Assembly: GCF_052119705.1 (NCBI RefSeq) | Contig: NZ_JBGQOP010000009.1 | Span: 53,654-117,653, forward strand | DNA from: Oceanimonas sp052119705 | GTDB lineage: Bacteria; Pseudomonadota; Gammaproteobacteria; Enterobacterales; Aeromonadaceae | Direction of reading: 5' to 3' | Length of the DNA: 64,000 bases | In this document: positions 1-8,307 of the stretch, one piece after another | Layout: every line of letters starts with the position of its first letter | Position numbering within the stretch: the stretch's first letter is position 1 | The notes under the pieces: generated by a model | What the model saw: only the letters and a program-made list of their open reading frames with translations | Databases searched by the model: none | Told to the model about the DNA's origin: nothing | Made by a program: the position numbers and the translations under genes

Positions 1-813
1 GCACGGTTCAAAATCGATAGTAAAGATTTTAACGACTTAGAAACGCCATACGGTAGATTTAATACGGCAGAGTTAAGCAATATTCCTGTTAAACCAGAAA
101 ACTCAGCTGATGCGCAACTATGGCATCAGCAGTGGTTAGGGGAATTTTATGCCGAAGCATACCACTCATCTGAGAGAGCTCGTCAGCAGCAAGCACAATG
201 GCTTGATGATCCTGCACTGACAGGCTTTGATTTGTCTTTAGTCGAAGGCTCCTCCTTGTTAGACAGCAGTTTAGACCGTGAAAAGCAGCCGCAAGCGTAT
301 TGGCATGTGGCAGCGATTGCTGATTTAACACCGAGTCAAAGTAAAAAGCTGAGACTACCCATCAGCTTAATTAATGATGATGAATTAAACATTAAGGAGT
401 TAGTCACCTTCTTAACAGGCAACGATACTGTAGAAAAAATTATTTACTCTGACCGTTATGTACACACATCAAGGCAAAATAGAAACCTAGCAACAATTGC
501 GTCATGTGTTAGTAATGCTGACGGATTTTTGTTCACGTTAGAGTCTCAAAAGGGTAATGAGGCCACACTACCATTGCACTGGTGTCGAACGGTTATGCAA
601 AAAGAAAACGATAATCATGGGCGCTATTGGATATTTATTGGAGAGAAACATACCTATTGCTGGGAGTGTACGAGCGGCTTAGATTTTATTAGGGATACTG
701 AAAAGGGATTGATAGTGACCGGCACACCAAGTTTTACCCCCAAAGAAGAGCATGAACTTCCACAATTTTTAAAAATAGCGCTTAAACGTATAACGTCTGT
801 GGAGGTTGCGTAA
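1..813 (+). CDS. hypothetical protein of accessory operon, 5' end outside window
   Basis: The frame is open from the first base of the window to a TAA at 811-813, so at least 270 codons are present and the real start lies upstream. I do not recognise the family. The visible part is soluble, with no membrane segment or signal peptide, Gln-rich around residues 45-70, and has scattered Cys/Trp in the C-terminal third (motif HTYCWECTSG). Its stop overlaps the ATG of the next gene (TAATG), a sign of translational coupling, so it belongs to the same operon as the four genes that follow. Base composition is AT-richer than the housekeeping genes of the window, consistent with acquired DNA. Confidence 0.75.
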   Translation, partial: ARFKIDSKDFNDLETPYGRFNTAELSNIPVKPENSADAQLWHQQWLGEFYAEAYHSSERARQQQAQWLDDPALTGFDLSLVEGSSLLDSSLDREKQPQAYWHVAAIADLTPSQSKKLRLPISLINDDELNIKELVTFLTGNDTVEKIIYSDRYVHTSRQNRNLATIASCVSNADGFLFTLESQKGNEATLPLHWCRTVMQKENDNHGRYWIFIGEKHTYCWECTSGLDFIRDTEKGLIVTGTPSFTPKEEHELPQFLKIALKRITSVEVA

Positions 814-3086
814 TGGCCCAGCTAAAAGTAAGGAAAGATAATTTTACTGTAGATTACACTCGCGATACATTACCTGAACTGTTCTTGGGGCAAACCTCTG
901 ACTGTGATTTTTCAGCATCTGACCTAATAGTTCGTATGAACTGTAGTGATGTTATTTTAAACATAAAAAAAGCGCGACAGACTCTATTAATTGCATGTCA
1001 ACAGATTAAAGATGCAATGCTGATTCAGCAATTATGCGAGCAGGCTGATAATGGTATTCGTATTTACTTGCTCTTGGGTGATGAGACGTTAAATCAAAGC
1101 GCGATTGATACCTTGTCAGGACGCTGTTTGATAAGAGGCGGGGTTGTTCAGCAAGGCACTCTGATTATTGTTGATCATATTACGAATCAGTCCGAAGGTT
1201 TTTTACTCACTGACCATCAAGTGCTTGTTGCGCCTGAAGCTCAGGCTTGGACTATAGAGTTAGAGTCGCAGCAGCGCGAAGATAGCGTACGAAGTTTTTG
1301 TAAAATTTTCTGGGAAGACGCAGAGACTGAGTATTTACAGCAAAACCGCCCCCAGTCAGCATTGCATCATCCTGATGGAACTATTGTAACCAATCATTCA
1401 CACCAACTGCGTGGAGCTTTACAAGATAATATTAGTGCTGCTTTGGAGACAGTTACAGGTGTAAGTAATCTACTATTTAAGCCGCAAATTAATTCTTATC
1501 AGCTGCTGCTTAGCGGTAATGCACCCGATATCTCACAGTTAGCACGGCACGGTGTGGCACTTACTGATAAGCCTATACCATCTTTACTATTATCTGATGA
1601 CGGCAACTGGCTTTTACCTAACGCAGCAGAAGCAAGTATTACAAACTGGTGCTTACAATTATCAAATGCTCAAAGCGAAAAACTTGAACATGCCTATCGT
1701 CAAGCATTGCTTGATGCTAGCTGGCAATTCAAATCTTCAGTGTGTATTGGTGAGTTGCAGAGTCAGCAAGAATTGCGTTTTGTTGAGCTGCCAGAATTAG
1801 TTCGCTCGGTTGAATCTGTCCGTGATCATACATTGCAGGATATTTATACTGAGAGCATTGATGAGTTTTTAAATGAGAGAGCACAGGAGTTAGCTCAAAA
1901 CGTTTTAAATTGGCAGCCTGATTTGCTTGCGCATCAAATCAACTATCAAGTGACTATCCATCCTCCTTATAGCCCTGCAGATGCGAGCAAGGATGCATTG
2001 TATGATGCGTGGAGTACTGCTGAGAAGGATTGGCAGGGACGTATTGCTTCACTAGATCGCCAACAACGAGTCATTGATGAGCAGCAGGCAGGTATCCCAG
2101 AACGATTGAAAGGCTTTCTTAAAAGCTTCTTATTAGGTCAAGGCCATTCTGTAAAGCAATTGGATCGTGAGTTAGCTCTATTAAAAGACTGGTCAGTTAC
2201 TCAGGCGACGCCAGCCGAACGTACAGCGCAGCAAAAAATATTGATTGAGTTACATGAGCGTATTCGTCAACGTAGTAAAGATACGGCTGAAAAACAAGAT
2301 GCTGCAGTACAGCAGGATCAGTGGGAAAACGAACGCACAATGTTAGAAAAACAGCTGTCAGAAATAAAGCTCACTGTTGATGATAGATTAGAAAATCGAG
2401 ATCAATTACTGGCGCAGGTACCCATTAAAGAACAACAGATTAATAGCAGTTTTATATCCGATTGGAAAAAATCTACAGACTCGCTTGCCGACAAACAACT
2501 GCAAGATGCACAAATCAATGATTTGCAGCCTGAGCAGTTTCTTCCTGATGTCCAGCCTGAAGATAAAGAGCAGGAGTTGTTGTCAGCTAAGACTGAATGT
2601 CTTCGTCAAAAACGAGAAGCGCTGCGCACAATGACAGTTGAGCACGCTCAGCAATGGAAGATCTCGTTTAAAGAAAAAGTCTGGAAGAAGCACTATGGTG
2701 CTCTTGATAGAGTATTAGAGAATCATCGTTTAGCATTGCAAAAAATTAAACGTGATCTTCAAGAAATAGAAAAAGCGGTAAGCAGTACCCAATCCCAGTT
2801 AGAGAGCGCCCAAACTAAGCTTAATAATCATGGGCAAAATTTTGTATATCAGGCTGATAAGAGTAGTGCGCTTGATCAACAATTAGGTATCAAGGACACA
2901 TCACGCAAGTTAGCGTCTTTTACATGGCCAGCAGAAGAACTACCCATGTACGGTGCAGAGCTACGTAACCTAAATAAGCAACGTTACTTGGTGATTTTCA
3001 ATACGGATCATTTGGAACAAGCACGCAGAGATGCCAAAACACTGAATAGTAAAATAGTCTGTGATAAGGAATTTATAAATGCCTGA
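813..3086 (+). CDS. large coiled-coil protein with PLD-like N-terminal domain
   Basis: 757 residues. Residues about 40-165 alternate hydrophobic strands and short helices in a way that resembles one phospholipase-D-fold unit: a strand with LLIACQQIKDAMLIQQL, then IRIYLLLGDE, then GTLIIVDH where the HxK...D signature would be expected. The His and Lys of HKD are absent, so it is unlikely to be a working nuclease or lipase of that type. Residues about 400-690 are rich in Gln, Glu, Lys and Leu with long heptad-like stretches, hence a coiled coil. The C-terminus returns to a small folded segment (YLVIFNTDHL). The start overlaps the upstream stop, and its 3' end overlaps the next gene by 8 bases. 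Fold assignment is inference; function is unknown. Confidence 0.7.
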   Translation: MAQLKVRKDNFTVDYTRDTLPELFLGQTSDCDFSASDLIVRMNCSDVILNIKKARQTLLIACQQIKDAMLIQQLCEQADNGIRIYLLLGDETLNQSAIDTLSGRCLIRGGVVQQGTLIIVDHITNQSEGFLLTDHQVLVAPEAQAWTIELESQQREDSVRSFCKIFWEDAETEYLQQNRPQSALHHPDGTIVTNHSHQLRGALQDNISAALETVTGVSNLLFKPQINSYQLLLSGNAPDISQLARHGVALTDKPIPSLLLSDDGNWLLPNAAEASITNWCLQLSNAQSEKLEHAYRQALLDASWQFKSSVCIGELQSQQELRFVELPELVRSVESVRDHTLQDIYTESIDEFLNERAQELAQNVLNWQPDLLAHQINYQVTIHPPYSPADASKDALYDAWSTAEKDWQGRIASLDRQQRVIDEQQAGIPERLKGFLKSFLLGQGHSVKQLDRELALLKDWSVTQATPAERTAQQKILIELHERIRQRSKDTAEKQDAAVQQDQWENERTMLEKQLSEIKLTVDDRLENRDQLLAQVPIKEQQINSSFISDWKKSTDSLADKQLQDAQINDLQPEQFLPDVQPEDKEQELLSAKTECLRQKREALRTMTVEHAQQWKISFKEKVWKKHYGALDRVLENHRLALQKIKRDLQEIEKAVSSTQSQLESAQTKLNNHGQNFVYQADKSSALDQQLGIKDTSRKLASFTWPAEELPMYGAELRNLNKQRYLVIFNTDHLEQARRDAKTLNSKIVCDKEFINA

Positions 3087-3285
3087 GCAAATAATAGTTA
3101 TTACTATCGATGATGACGGTGGTATTACCGCTAAAACCAGTGGCTTTAAAGGAGAAACTTGCTTGGGTGCATTGAATGACCTCTTAGAGCTGGACGCTGG
3201 TGTGACCGAACTGAATAAAACTGATGAGTACCATCAAAAACAGTCATTAAAACAATCATCTTTACAAAAAATCGAAAGGAAATAA
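3079..3285 (+). CDS. DUF2997-like small protein
   Basis: 68 residues. The N-terminal 45 residues form a short strand-turn-strand with IIVITIDDDGGITAKT followed by GFKGETCLGAL, which matches my memory of DUF2997 proteins (a strand, an Asp/Gly turn, then G-F-x-G-x-x-C). The conserved Cys sits at residue 29. Members of this small family are commonly encoded beside DUF1257/Ycf35-like proteins and AAA+ ATPases or Fe-S proteins, which agrees with the neighbours here. It overlaps the preceding gene by 8 bases and is two bases from the next one. The role is unknown. The tail (from about residue 46) is Lys/Gln-rich and probably disordered. Confidence 0.65.
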   Translation: MPEQIIVITIDDDGGITAKTSGFKGETCLGALNDLLELDAGVTELNKTDEYHQKQSLKQSSLQKIERK

Positions 3286-3287
3286 GC

Positions 3288-3797
3288 ATGAGTGCAGTGA
3301 TTAAAACAGCCACACCATTTGCGCTTGAATCCGTTTTATTTACAGCGTTAGAGGTTTCAGGTGCAGATCCGAAAAAGGTTACCAATACAGTGCTACAAGG
3401 TATCTCACAGCGTAATCAAATAGAGCTGGGCGATATTTTGACGAACCGTAAGGATTATAATGGTCGTCAGCTTTTCCGACAGCAAGGAGAACGCTGGGTT
3501 TTATTACATGACAGTGACGAGTTGGGTGCAAATATTGTCAGTCAGCTAGCAGATCGTCGTTATACGGGAGTTAAACAATTTTTAGCTCAGTTGAGCTTGG
3601 CTTATGATATTGCTTATCAACAACTCTTAGAACAATTGGCTGAGCAAGAACGGGCGATCTTGGAAGAAGAGAGAAAAAATCGGGTGGAAGCGATCCGTCA
3701 GCAGTCTATCGCTAAGGCCAAATCTCAGGGGTACTCTGTGAAGGAAAGTAGAACAGCTAAAGGACAAATTCAGTTAGTCCTAACTCGTACGGTATAG
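3288..3797 (+). CDS. hypothetical protein, possibly DUF1257/Ycf35-related
   Basis: 169 residues. Residues 10-105 look globular with no signal peptide. Residues 110-145 are a charged helix (EQERAILEEERKNR). The last 25 residues (KSQGYSVKES...GQIQLVLTR) form a beta-hairpin that resembles the C-terminus of DUF1257 proteins. The typical MSHF N-terminus of that family is missing, so the assignment is tentative and rests partly on the DUF2997-like neighbour two bases upstream. An AAGGAAATAAGC ribosome-binding stretch precedes the ATG. The following radical-SAM gene starts four bases after its stop. Confidence 0.6.
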   Translation: MSAVIKTATPFALESVLFTALEVSGADPKKVTNTVLQGISQRNQIELGDILTNRKDYNGRQLFRQQGERWVLLHDSDELGANIVSQLADRRYTGVKQFLAQLSLAYDIAYQQLLEQLAEQERAILEEERKNRVEAIRQQSIAKAKSQGYSVKESRTAKGQIQLVLTRTV

Positions 3798-3801
3798 CAT
3801 T

Positions 3802-4398
3802 GTGGTTAAAGATTATGGTGAATATTTTAATCTGGCACACATAGAGGCATCAAGTCATATTTATGGCCCCGGAGAGCGCTTTGTAGTTTGGTTTCAGGGC
3901 TGTAAGCTCGCATGCAAAGGCTGCTGGAATCGAGAGATGTGGTCATTTAAAAGCAAACAATTGATTCATAAAGAACGATTGCTAGAAATTATTTTGACCA
4001 CATCAAATATCAAAGGTGTTACTTTTCTTGGCGGTGAGCCGATGCATCAGGCTAATAGTTTATGGTGGCTTATTAACCAGATTAGAGAGCGTACTAATTT
4101 GACTATTTTCTTGTTTACGGGTTATGAACAAAATGAATTAGCACAGCTTGGACAATTATCTAATATTCTCGAAAATTGCGACATAGTTGCACTTGGACGT
4201 TACGATGAAAACAAAAAAAATATTAATCAGCAATGGATCGGATCTAATAACCAGATCGTTATTTATCCCGCAGGGTCTCGAGAAAGCGAGCAGCCAGAGC
4301 TTATCAATCAAGTTGAGATAATTATTGAAGCGGATGAAAGCATTAGAATATTAGGATTCCCCGATGAGTCACTAATAAAGGTTATGATTATTAATTAA
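3802..4398 (+). CDS. radical SAM / 4Fe-4S activase-like protein (NrdG type)
   Basis: 198 residues starting at GTG. The radical SAM signature CxxxCxxC is intact at Cys34, Cys38 and Cys41 (GCKLACKGCWN), followed by the GGEP motif that binds the SAM amino group at about residues 77-80. Length and layout (short barrel, cluster near the N-terminus, Trp after the last Cys) match glycyl-radical-enzyme activases such as NrdG and the PflA family. However, no glycyl radical enzyme is visible nearby; the neighbours are a coiled-coil protein and DUF2997/DUF1257-like proteins. The substrate is therefore more likely a partner from the same operon. It is the last gene of the operon; the IS element begins 67 bases later. 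Confidence 0.8.
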   Translation: MVKDYGEYFNLAHIEASSHIYGPGERFVVWFQGCKLACKGCWNREMWSFKSKQLIHKERLLEIILTTSNIKGVTFLGGEPMHQANSLWWLINQIRERTNLTIFLFTGYEQNELAQLGQLSNILENCDIVALGRYDENKKNINQQWIGSNNQIVIYPAGSRESEQPELINQVEIIIEADESIRILGFPDESLIKVMIIN

Positions 4399-4465
4399 TA
4401 AAATAGCATATTCAGCCTTTGCTAGTTGTTTTAATTTAATCCTTCATCAAAGACGCATCCTAAAC

Positions 4466-5719
4466 CAGGGTAACCGCATGAGTGTTTAGTCTTTGACCAT
4501 TGAAGATATTCCAGCGATTAACACTTTCTCAAGGTGCTCCATTTTCATCCAGCACCGCCGCTGTTTACCAACAAGGCTGAGCTTCGTTGGCTCGGCTCGC
4601 AGCATGTTCAATGACATGTGCCGCAAGCAGGCTAAGTTTTCAGCCCCATTACCTTTATAAATCTGGCAGGCATCTTCCTGCATGCTGACATCCAGCATCC
4701 AATGCATGGATTCTATACCCCAATGCTCACGGACGGCGTTAGCAACTTGCTCTTCATCCATCTCTTTTGAGCTGATGTAGTAGCGATACGAAAGCTGTAC
4801 GGGTGTGCCTTTTTCAGCACGAAAACTTTCAACCATGACTACAGTTTTTAGCCCTGTCCAACGGGAGAAGTCACCGTTTAGCACGTCGGCATCAAGCACA
4901 TAACTACGTCGAGATTCAACACGACCATGGTGAACCTCAGTCTTGAGTTTATCGCCGTCTAAGCCGACAGCACGTTGAACTACAAAGGCATTTTTAACTG
5001 CTTTAGCTAACTTACTTTGGTTGCCTTTCACTGCCAGAAAATAATCACCACCTTGGGTCACAATGCCGTGGGCTATTTTAGTCTGACAACCCATGGCATC
5101 AATAGACACAAGCGCTCCGCGCAGGTCGAGCATTTTTAGCAGCTCTGGAATAGCAGTAATTTCGTTACTCTTACTGTCCGTTTTTACCTGACCGAGTACC
5201 AGCTTATTCGCTGACGAATAAGCGCTCACCATATGGATAGTTGCATTACGGTTTTCACGGCTATAAGAGCCGCGTAAGGTCTTGCCATCAATCGCCACTA
5301 ACTCACCATCCGTGAGCTGATGCACAGATTGCATCCACTCTATAAAGCATGCTTGAAACAACTCGGGCTTAATGCTGGAAATGATGCTGGCAATGGTGTC
5401 ATCGACAGGAACGCCTTCTTCAAACATGCCCTGTTCAACAAACCATTCATGCTGGCCTAGTAGGTATTCACGGATCTCAAACCAGCCTCGGGCTCCAGCA
5501 ATAACGGAGCACAGCTTGCCGAATAGCACATCGAATAAGGGATAGGTTATTTTGGCGCTCTGTCGTGCGTCTTCAACAGGCTGGAAGTGTGCTTTAAAGG
5601 TCTCGATGGGCATAGGTTTCTCGCCAAAAGAGGGCATATGATCATAATCAGTAGATCACGTCAACCTACGCACTATTTAAGGCTCTAATTGTTCAAAAAA
5701 TGTTCGTGATCTTGCCCTG
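4466..5719 (-). mobile_element. ISAs1-family insertion sequence
   Basis: A 1254-bp unit bounded by imperfect terminal inverted repeats. Reading inward, the left end begins CAGGGTAACCGCATGA and the right end (complement strand) begins CAGGGCAAGATCACGA, matching at 11 of 16 positions. It holds one transposase gene filling nearly its whole length. The 10 bases outside each end (CATCCTAAAC and ACTATCCAAT) do not match, so the 8-10 bp target duplication usual for this family is missing. This suggests a deletion or rearrangement after insertion. The element separates the AT-rich operon on the left from core genes on the right. Confidence 0.85.
4486..5637 (-). CDS. ISAs1-family transposase
   Basis: 383 residues, full length for the family (about 370-380). 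The DDE catalytic elements are visible: AIDGKTLRGS with the first Asp, LVSIDAMGCQ with the second Asp, and the later acidic motif in the REHWGIES region. DYFLAVKGNQ, typical of ISAs1/H-repeat proteins, is also present. A second ATG eight codons in (5613) aligns better with family N-termini (MPIETFKAHF), so the true protein may be 375 residues. The frame is uninterrupted, so the element may be active. The stop lies about 20 bases inside the left terminal repeat. Confidence 0.9.
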   Translation of the reverse strand: MPSFGEKPMPIETFKAHFQPVEDARQSAKITYPLFDVLFGKLCSVIAGARGWFEIREYLLGQHEWFVEQGMFEEGVPVDDTIASIISSIKPELFQACFIEWMQSVHQLTDGELVAIDGKTLRGSYSRENRNATIHMVSAYSSANKLVLGQVKTDSKSNEITAIPELLKMLDLRGALVSIDAMGCQTKIAHGIVTQGGDYFLAVKGNQSKLAKAVKNAFVVQRAVGLDGDKLKTEVHHGRVESRRSYVLDADVLNGDFSRWTGLKTVVMVESFRAEKGTPVQLSYRYYISSKEMDEEQVANAVREHWGIESMHWMLDVSMQEDACQIYKGNGAENLACLRHMSLNMLRAEPTKLSLVGKQRRCWMKMEHLEKVLIAGISSMVKD

Positions 5720-5720
5720 A

Positions 5721-5951
5721 CTATCCAATGCGTTTGAGTAAATTATATAGCATTTGTACATCTAGCATCATAATCACATGTTTGCCAGCTTGGTAGGCTA
5801 ACTCCATCTCTTGGAGTGCTTCTAGATCTGAGTTAGAAAACTGGTCGTGTAACCAACCAAGAGGCGACTCCGAAATAATAGCGCCTAGCGCGCTCGTAGT
5901 ATTTTTAGCTATGCTACAACCTGTAAGAGCAGGCAGTAATATTAGTAGTAT
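5721..5951 (-). pseudogene. decayed small lipoprotein gene abutting the IS
   Basis: An open frame on the minus strand reads a hydrophobic run ILLILLPALTGC, a good lipobox with Cys at residue 12 of the listed segment, followed by a 64-residue mature part (LGWLHDQFSN, LEALQEMELAYQ, MLYNLLKRIG). No ATG, GTG or TTG lies in frame between the lipobox and the upstream TGA at 6018-6020; the only nearby ATG (complement of 5999-6001) is in another frame. The stop codon is one base from the IS end. I infer a lipoprotein gene that lost its start, and possibly its 3' end, to the IS. The family is not recognised. A rare start codon cannot be excluded. Confidence 0.4.
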
Positions 5952-6061
5952 GCTTGGGGAAAAGCCGTACGCGCTATACGCTGCAAGTAAAAGACCAACA
6001 TCGTCTTGTTTTGACGGTCAGCGTACGGCGCAAAACGTATCGCACCCCGCAGGGTCAGCTA

Positions 6062-6087
6062 TAAAAAAAGGCAGCCAATTGGCTGCC
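6062..6087 (-). terminator. Rho-independent terminator of yadGH
   Basis: Perfect hairpin GGCAGCCAATTGGCTGCC at 6070-6087, followed on the minus strand by a run of seven T. It lies about 125 bases downstream of the yadH stop. The plus-strand side also has a T-rich tail, so it may act in both directions. Confidence 0.85.
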
Positions 6088-6106
6088 ATTTTAATTTTCA
6101 AGTCAT

Positions 6107-6209
6107 TGTGAGGAGTGAGGTGTAAAGCGTGAAGGGGAAAACCTAAACCTAAACCTAAGCCTAACAATTCGGTGTTTTCGCCTCTCTCCTCACCCTTCAC
6201 GCCTCACAC
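6107..6209. repeat. family A dispersed inverted repeat, copy 1
   Basis: Left arm at 6107-6138 (GTGAGGAGTGAGGTGTAAAG...) and right arm at 6179-6209 (the complement, CCTCACCCTTCACGCCTCAC). Between them lies an A+C-rich tract at 6140-6165 made of repeated CCTAAA/CCTAAG hexamers. Related copies occur at 8269, 8921, 19761 and 36094, always between genes. Confidence 0.75.
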
Positions 6210-6213
6210 AGTG

Positions 6214-6987
6214 CTAAGTTCTTAATCCGCGTCCGGTGCGGATCAAGTACCAAGCCCACCAGTAGAAGACCAAGATAAAACCGATAATAATGGTGTAGGC
6301 CACACTTAAGCGCACATCCGACACACCCAAGAAGCCATAGCGGAAAGCATTCACCATATAGAGCACTGGGTTTACGTGCGATATGGTCTGCCAGATGCTG
6401 GGTAGCAAGCTAATGGAGTAAAACACCCCGCCTAAGTAGGTGAGCGGCGTTAAGATAAAAGTCGGAATTATGCTGATATTATCGAAACTACGGGCATAAA
6501 TTGCATTCAAAAGTCCGGCCAGTGCAAATAATACCGAGGTCAAGAACACGGTAAATATCACGCTAAACAGATGCTCAATATGCAAGTCGACGAAGAACAA
6601 CGACACTAGGCTGACGATTAAGCCCACCAGCAAACCGCGCACCACACCGCCACCCACGTAGCCGGCAATAATCACATACGTCGGCACCGGAGCCACTAAT
6701 AGCTCTTCAATGTTATTTTGGAACTTACTACTGTAAAAAGAGGAAGCCACGTTAGAGTAAGAGTTAGTGATCACCGACATCATAATCAGGCCTGGCACGA
6801 TAAAGGCCATATAAGAAAAGCCGCCCATCTCGCCAATCCGGCTACCGATCAGGTTGCCAAAAATCACGAAATACAGCGTCATAGTGATAGCAGGCGGCAC
6901 CAGAGTTTGTACCCAAATACGGCCAAAGCGCACCACTTCACGAGTTAAAATACTCTTAAAGGCCACATAATAACGCATCTCGCTCAT
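6214..6987 (-). CDS. yadH: ABC-2 type transporter permease YadH
   Basis: 257 residues with about six membrane-spanning segments and the ABC-2 permease layout. N-terminal residues (FKSILTREVVRFGRIW) and the TPLTYLGGVFYSI segment near residue 180 match the YadH/NodJ-type exporter permeases. The start codon overlaps the stop of yadG by four bases (ATGA), so the two are translationally coupled and form one transporter in the inner membrane. The substrate of YadGH is not established; the locus next to hpt is the same as in Escherichia coli, where can lies between. Confidence 0.9.
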   Translation of the reverse strand: MSEMRYYVAFKSILTREVVRFGRIWVQTLVPPAITMTLYFVIFGNLIGSRIGEMGGFSYMAFIVPGLIMMSVITNSYSNVASSFYSSKFQNNIEELLVAPVPTYVIIAGYVGGGVVRGLLVGLIVSLVSLFFVDLHIEHLFSVIFTVFLTSVLFALAGLLNAIYARSFDNISIIPTFILTPLTYLGGVFYSISLLPSIWQTISHVNPVLYMVNAFRYGFLGVSDVRLSVAYTIIIGFILVFYWWAWYLIRTGRGLRT

Positions 6988-7907
6988 ACTGCTGCTCTCC
7001 CGTTTTCTACCAAGCTAACAAATAACTCTTCTAAGCGATTGGACTTATTACGCATGCTTAACACTCGCACCCCTTGCTCGTTCAGCTGAGCAAACACACT
7101 GTTTAAGCCCTGCTCTTTTTTGACTTCCACCTCTAAGGTGTGATCGTCGAGAAGCTGCCAGTTAAAACCAGATAAAAACGGCTCTCGGCCGTCTGCGGCT
7201 AAGTCGAGAAGAAAGGTTTCTACGGTTAGTTTACCGAGCAGGCCCTTCATGCTGGTATTTTCAACCAAGCGGCCCTTATCTATGATGCCGATATGACGGC
7301 ACAGCAATTCCGCCTCTTCCAGATAATGGGTAGTCAGAATAATGGTGATGCCTTGCTCGTTGATCAACTTTAAAAAGTCCCACATGGCGCGACGAATTTC
7401 AATATCCACACCCGCGGTTGGCTCATCCAAGATCAGCAGTTTAGGCTCATGCATCAGGGCGCGGGCTATCATCAAACGGCGTTTCATGCCGCCAGACAGG
7501 GTGCGTGAAATAGCGTTACGCTTATCCCATAAATCTAATTGCTTTAAGTAACGCTCGGCACGCACTTTGGCTTCTTTACGCTCTACTCCGTATAAGCCAG
7601 CTTGGTTGATCACCACCTGCTCGACTTTTTCAAACTGATTAAAGTTAAATTCTTGCGGCACTAAACCAATTTGGATTTTGGCGTCTTCTAAATGGGTGTC
7701 GATATCGAAGCCAAACACTTTAACGCTGCCGGCGGTTTTATTTACCAAGGACGAAATAATGCCGATAGTGGTGGATTTACCCGCTCCATTAGGTCCTAAC
7801 AGGGCATAGAAGTCTCCCTGCTCTACGGTCAAATCTATACCCTTCAGCGCTTCCACACCACCGGCGTAGATTTTGCGTAAGCCTGTAATTTCCAGTGCTT
7901 TGGTCAT
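6984..7907 (-). CDS. yadG: ABC transporter ATP-binding protein YadG
   Basis: Walker A GPNGAGKST near residue 40, signature LSGGMKRR, Walker B LLILDEPTAGVD and the switch His (TTHYLEEAE) are all present. The sequence closely follows E. coli YadG, including the VPQEFNFN and MRNKSNRLEELFVSLV segments. I place the start at 7907 (MTKALEITGL), because this ATG has a GGAGC ribosome-binding site and fits the family; a longer frame reaches 7946 but adds 13 atypical residues. Partner of YadH in a two-gene operon ending at the terminator at 6062-6087. Confidence 0.92.
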   Translation of the reverse strand: MTKALEITGLRKIYAGGVEALKGIDLTVEQGDFYALLGPNGAGKSTTIGIISSLVNKTAGSVKVFGFDIDTHLEDAKIQIGLVPQEFNFNQFEKVEQVVINQAGLYGVERKEAKVRAERYLKQLDLWDKRNAISRTLSGGMKRRLMIARALMHEPKLLILDEPTAGVDIEIRRAMWDFLKLINEQGITIILTTHYLEEAELLCRHIGIIDKGRLVENTSMKGLLGKLTVETFLLDLAADGREPFLSGFNWQLLDDHTLEVEVKKEQGLNSVFAQLNEQGVRVLSMRNKSNRLEELFVSLVENGRAAV

Positions 7908-8268
7908 CAATAGCTCCATAACATAAAGAAGCCCAGAGACGGCCAACGAATCTGCTCGTCGCCTTATTCCTAGGCTAGTGAATCGCTAAACAAATAGCTC
8001 ATTGATATGGCATAACTCATAAGAACTTGCCGCAAGTATGTCTTTAAAGACTAAAGACTTTTTGCCACGGAAGAACACGGAATCCACAGAAAAATAAAGC
8101 TAAGATAAGTGCGAAAAAAAGGCTTTAAGCGATCAGCTAAAGACAAACATTGCCCTTGGTCTTACCAATGGAATCACTTTCAGACCTGATCTCTATTTTT
8201 CCGTGCTTATCGTAAACAAAGAGGCGTGGATTTCGTTGCGAAAGGGGTTGATTTTAGGCTTTTAGCTT
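7908..8268. other. gene-free stretch upstream of yadG
   Basis: No reading frame worth calling on either strand. It presumably carries the yadG promoter (minus strand). It contains two short related segments in opposite orientation, CCACGGAAGAACACGGA at 8057-8073 and TCCGTGCTTATCG at about 8201-8213 next to GGCGTGGATTTCG, which look like remains of a dispersed repeat. Confidence 0.4.
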
Positions 8269-8301
8269 GTCCTCTTCACCCTTTACACCTCACTCCTCAC
8301 A
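8269..8301. repeat. family A dispersed repeat, copy 2
   Basis: Single arm whose complement reads TGTGAGGAGTGAGGTGTAAA, nearly identical to the left arm at 6107. It lies directly after the hpt stop codon (minus strand). Confidence 0.7.
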
Positions 8302-8307
8302 AACAGA

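Noticed and set aside
89..331. 80-residue frame on the minus strand
   Set aside because: Lies opposite the open partial gene that runs through the window edge and lacks a ribosome-binding site.
5911..6111. 66-residue plus-strand frame after the IS
   Set aside because: Runs through a terminator and an inverted repeat, with no ribosome-binding site.
6139..6166. Possible CRISPR-like or telomere-like array
   Set aside because: Units are six bases without spacers; it is simple sequence repeat DNA.
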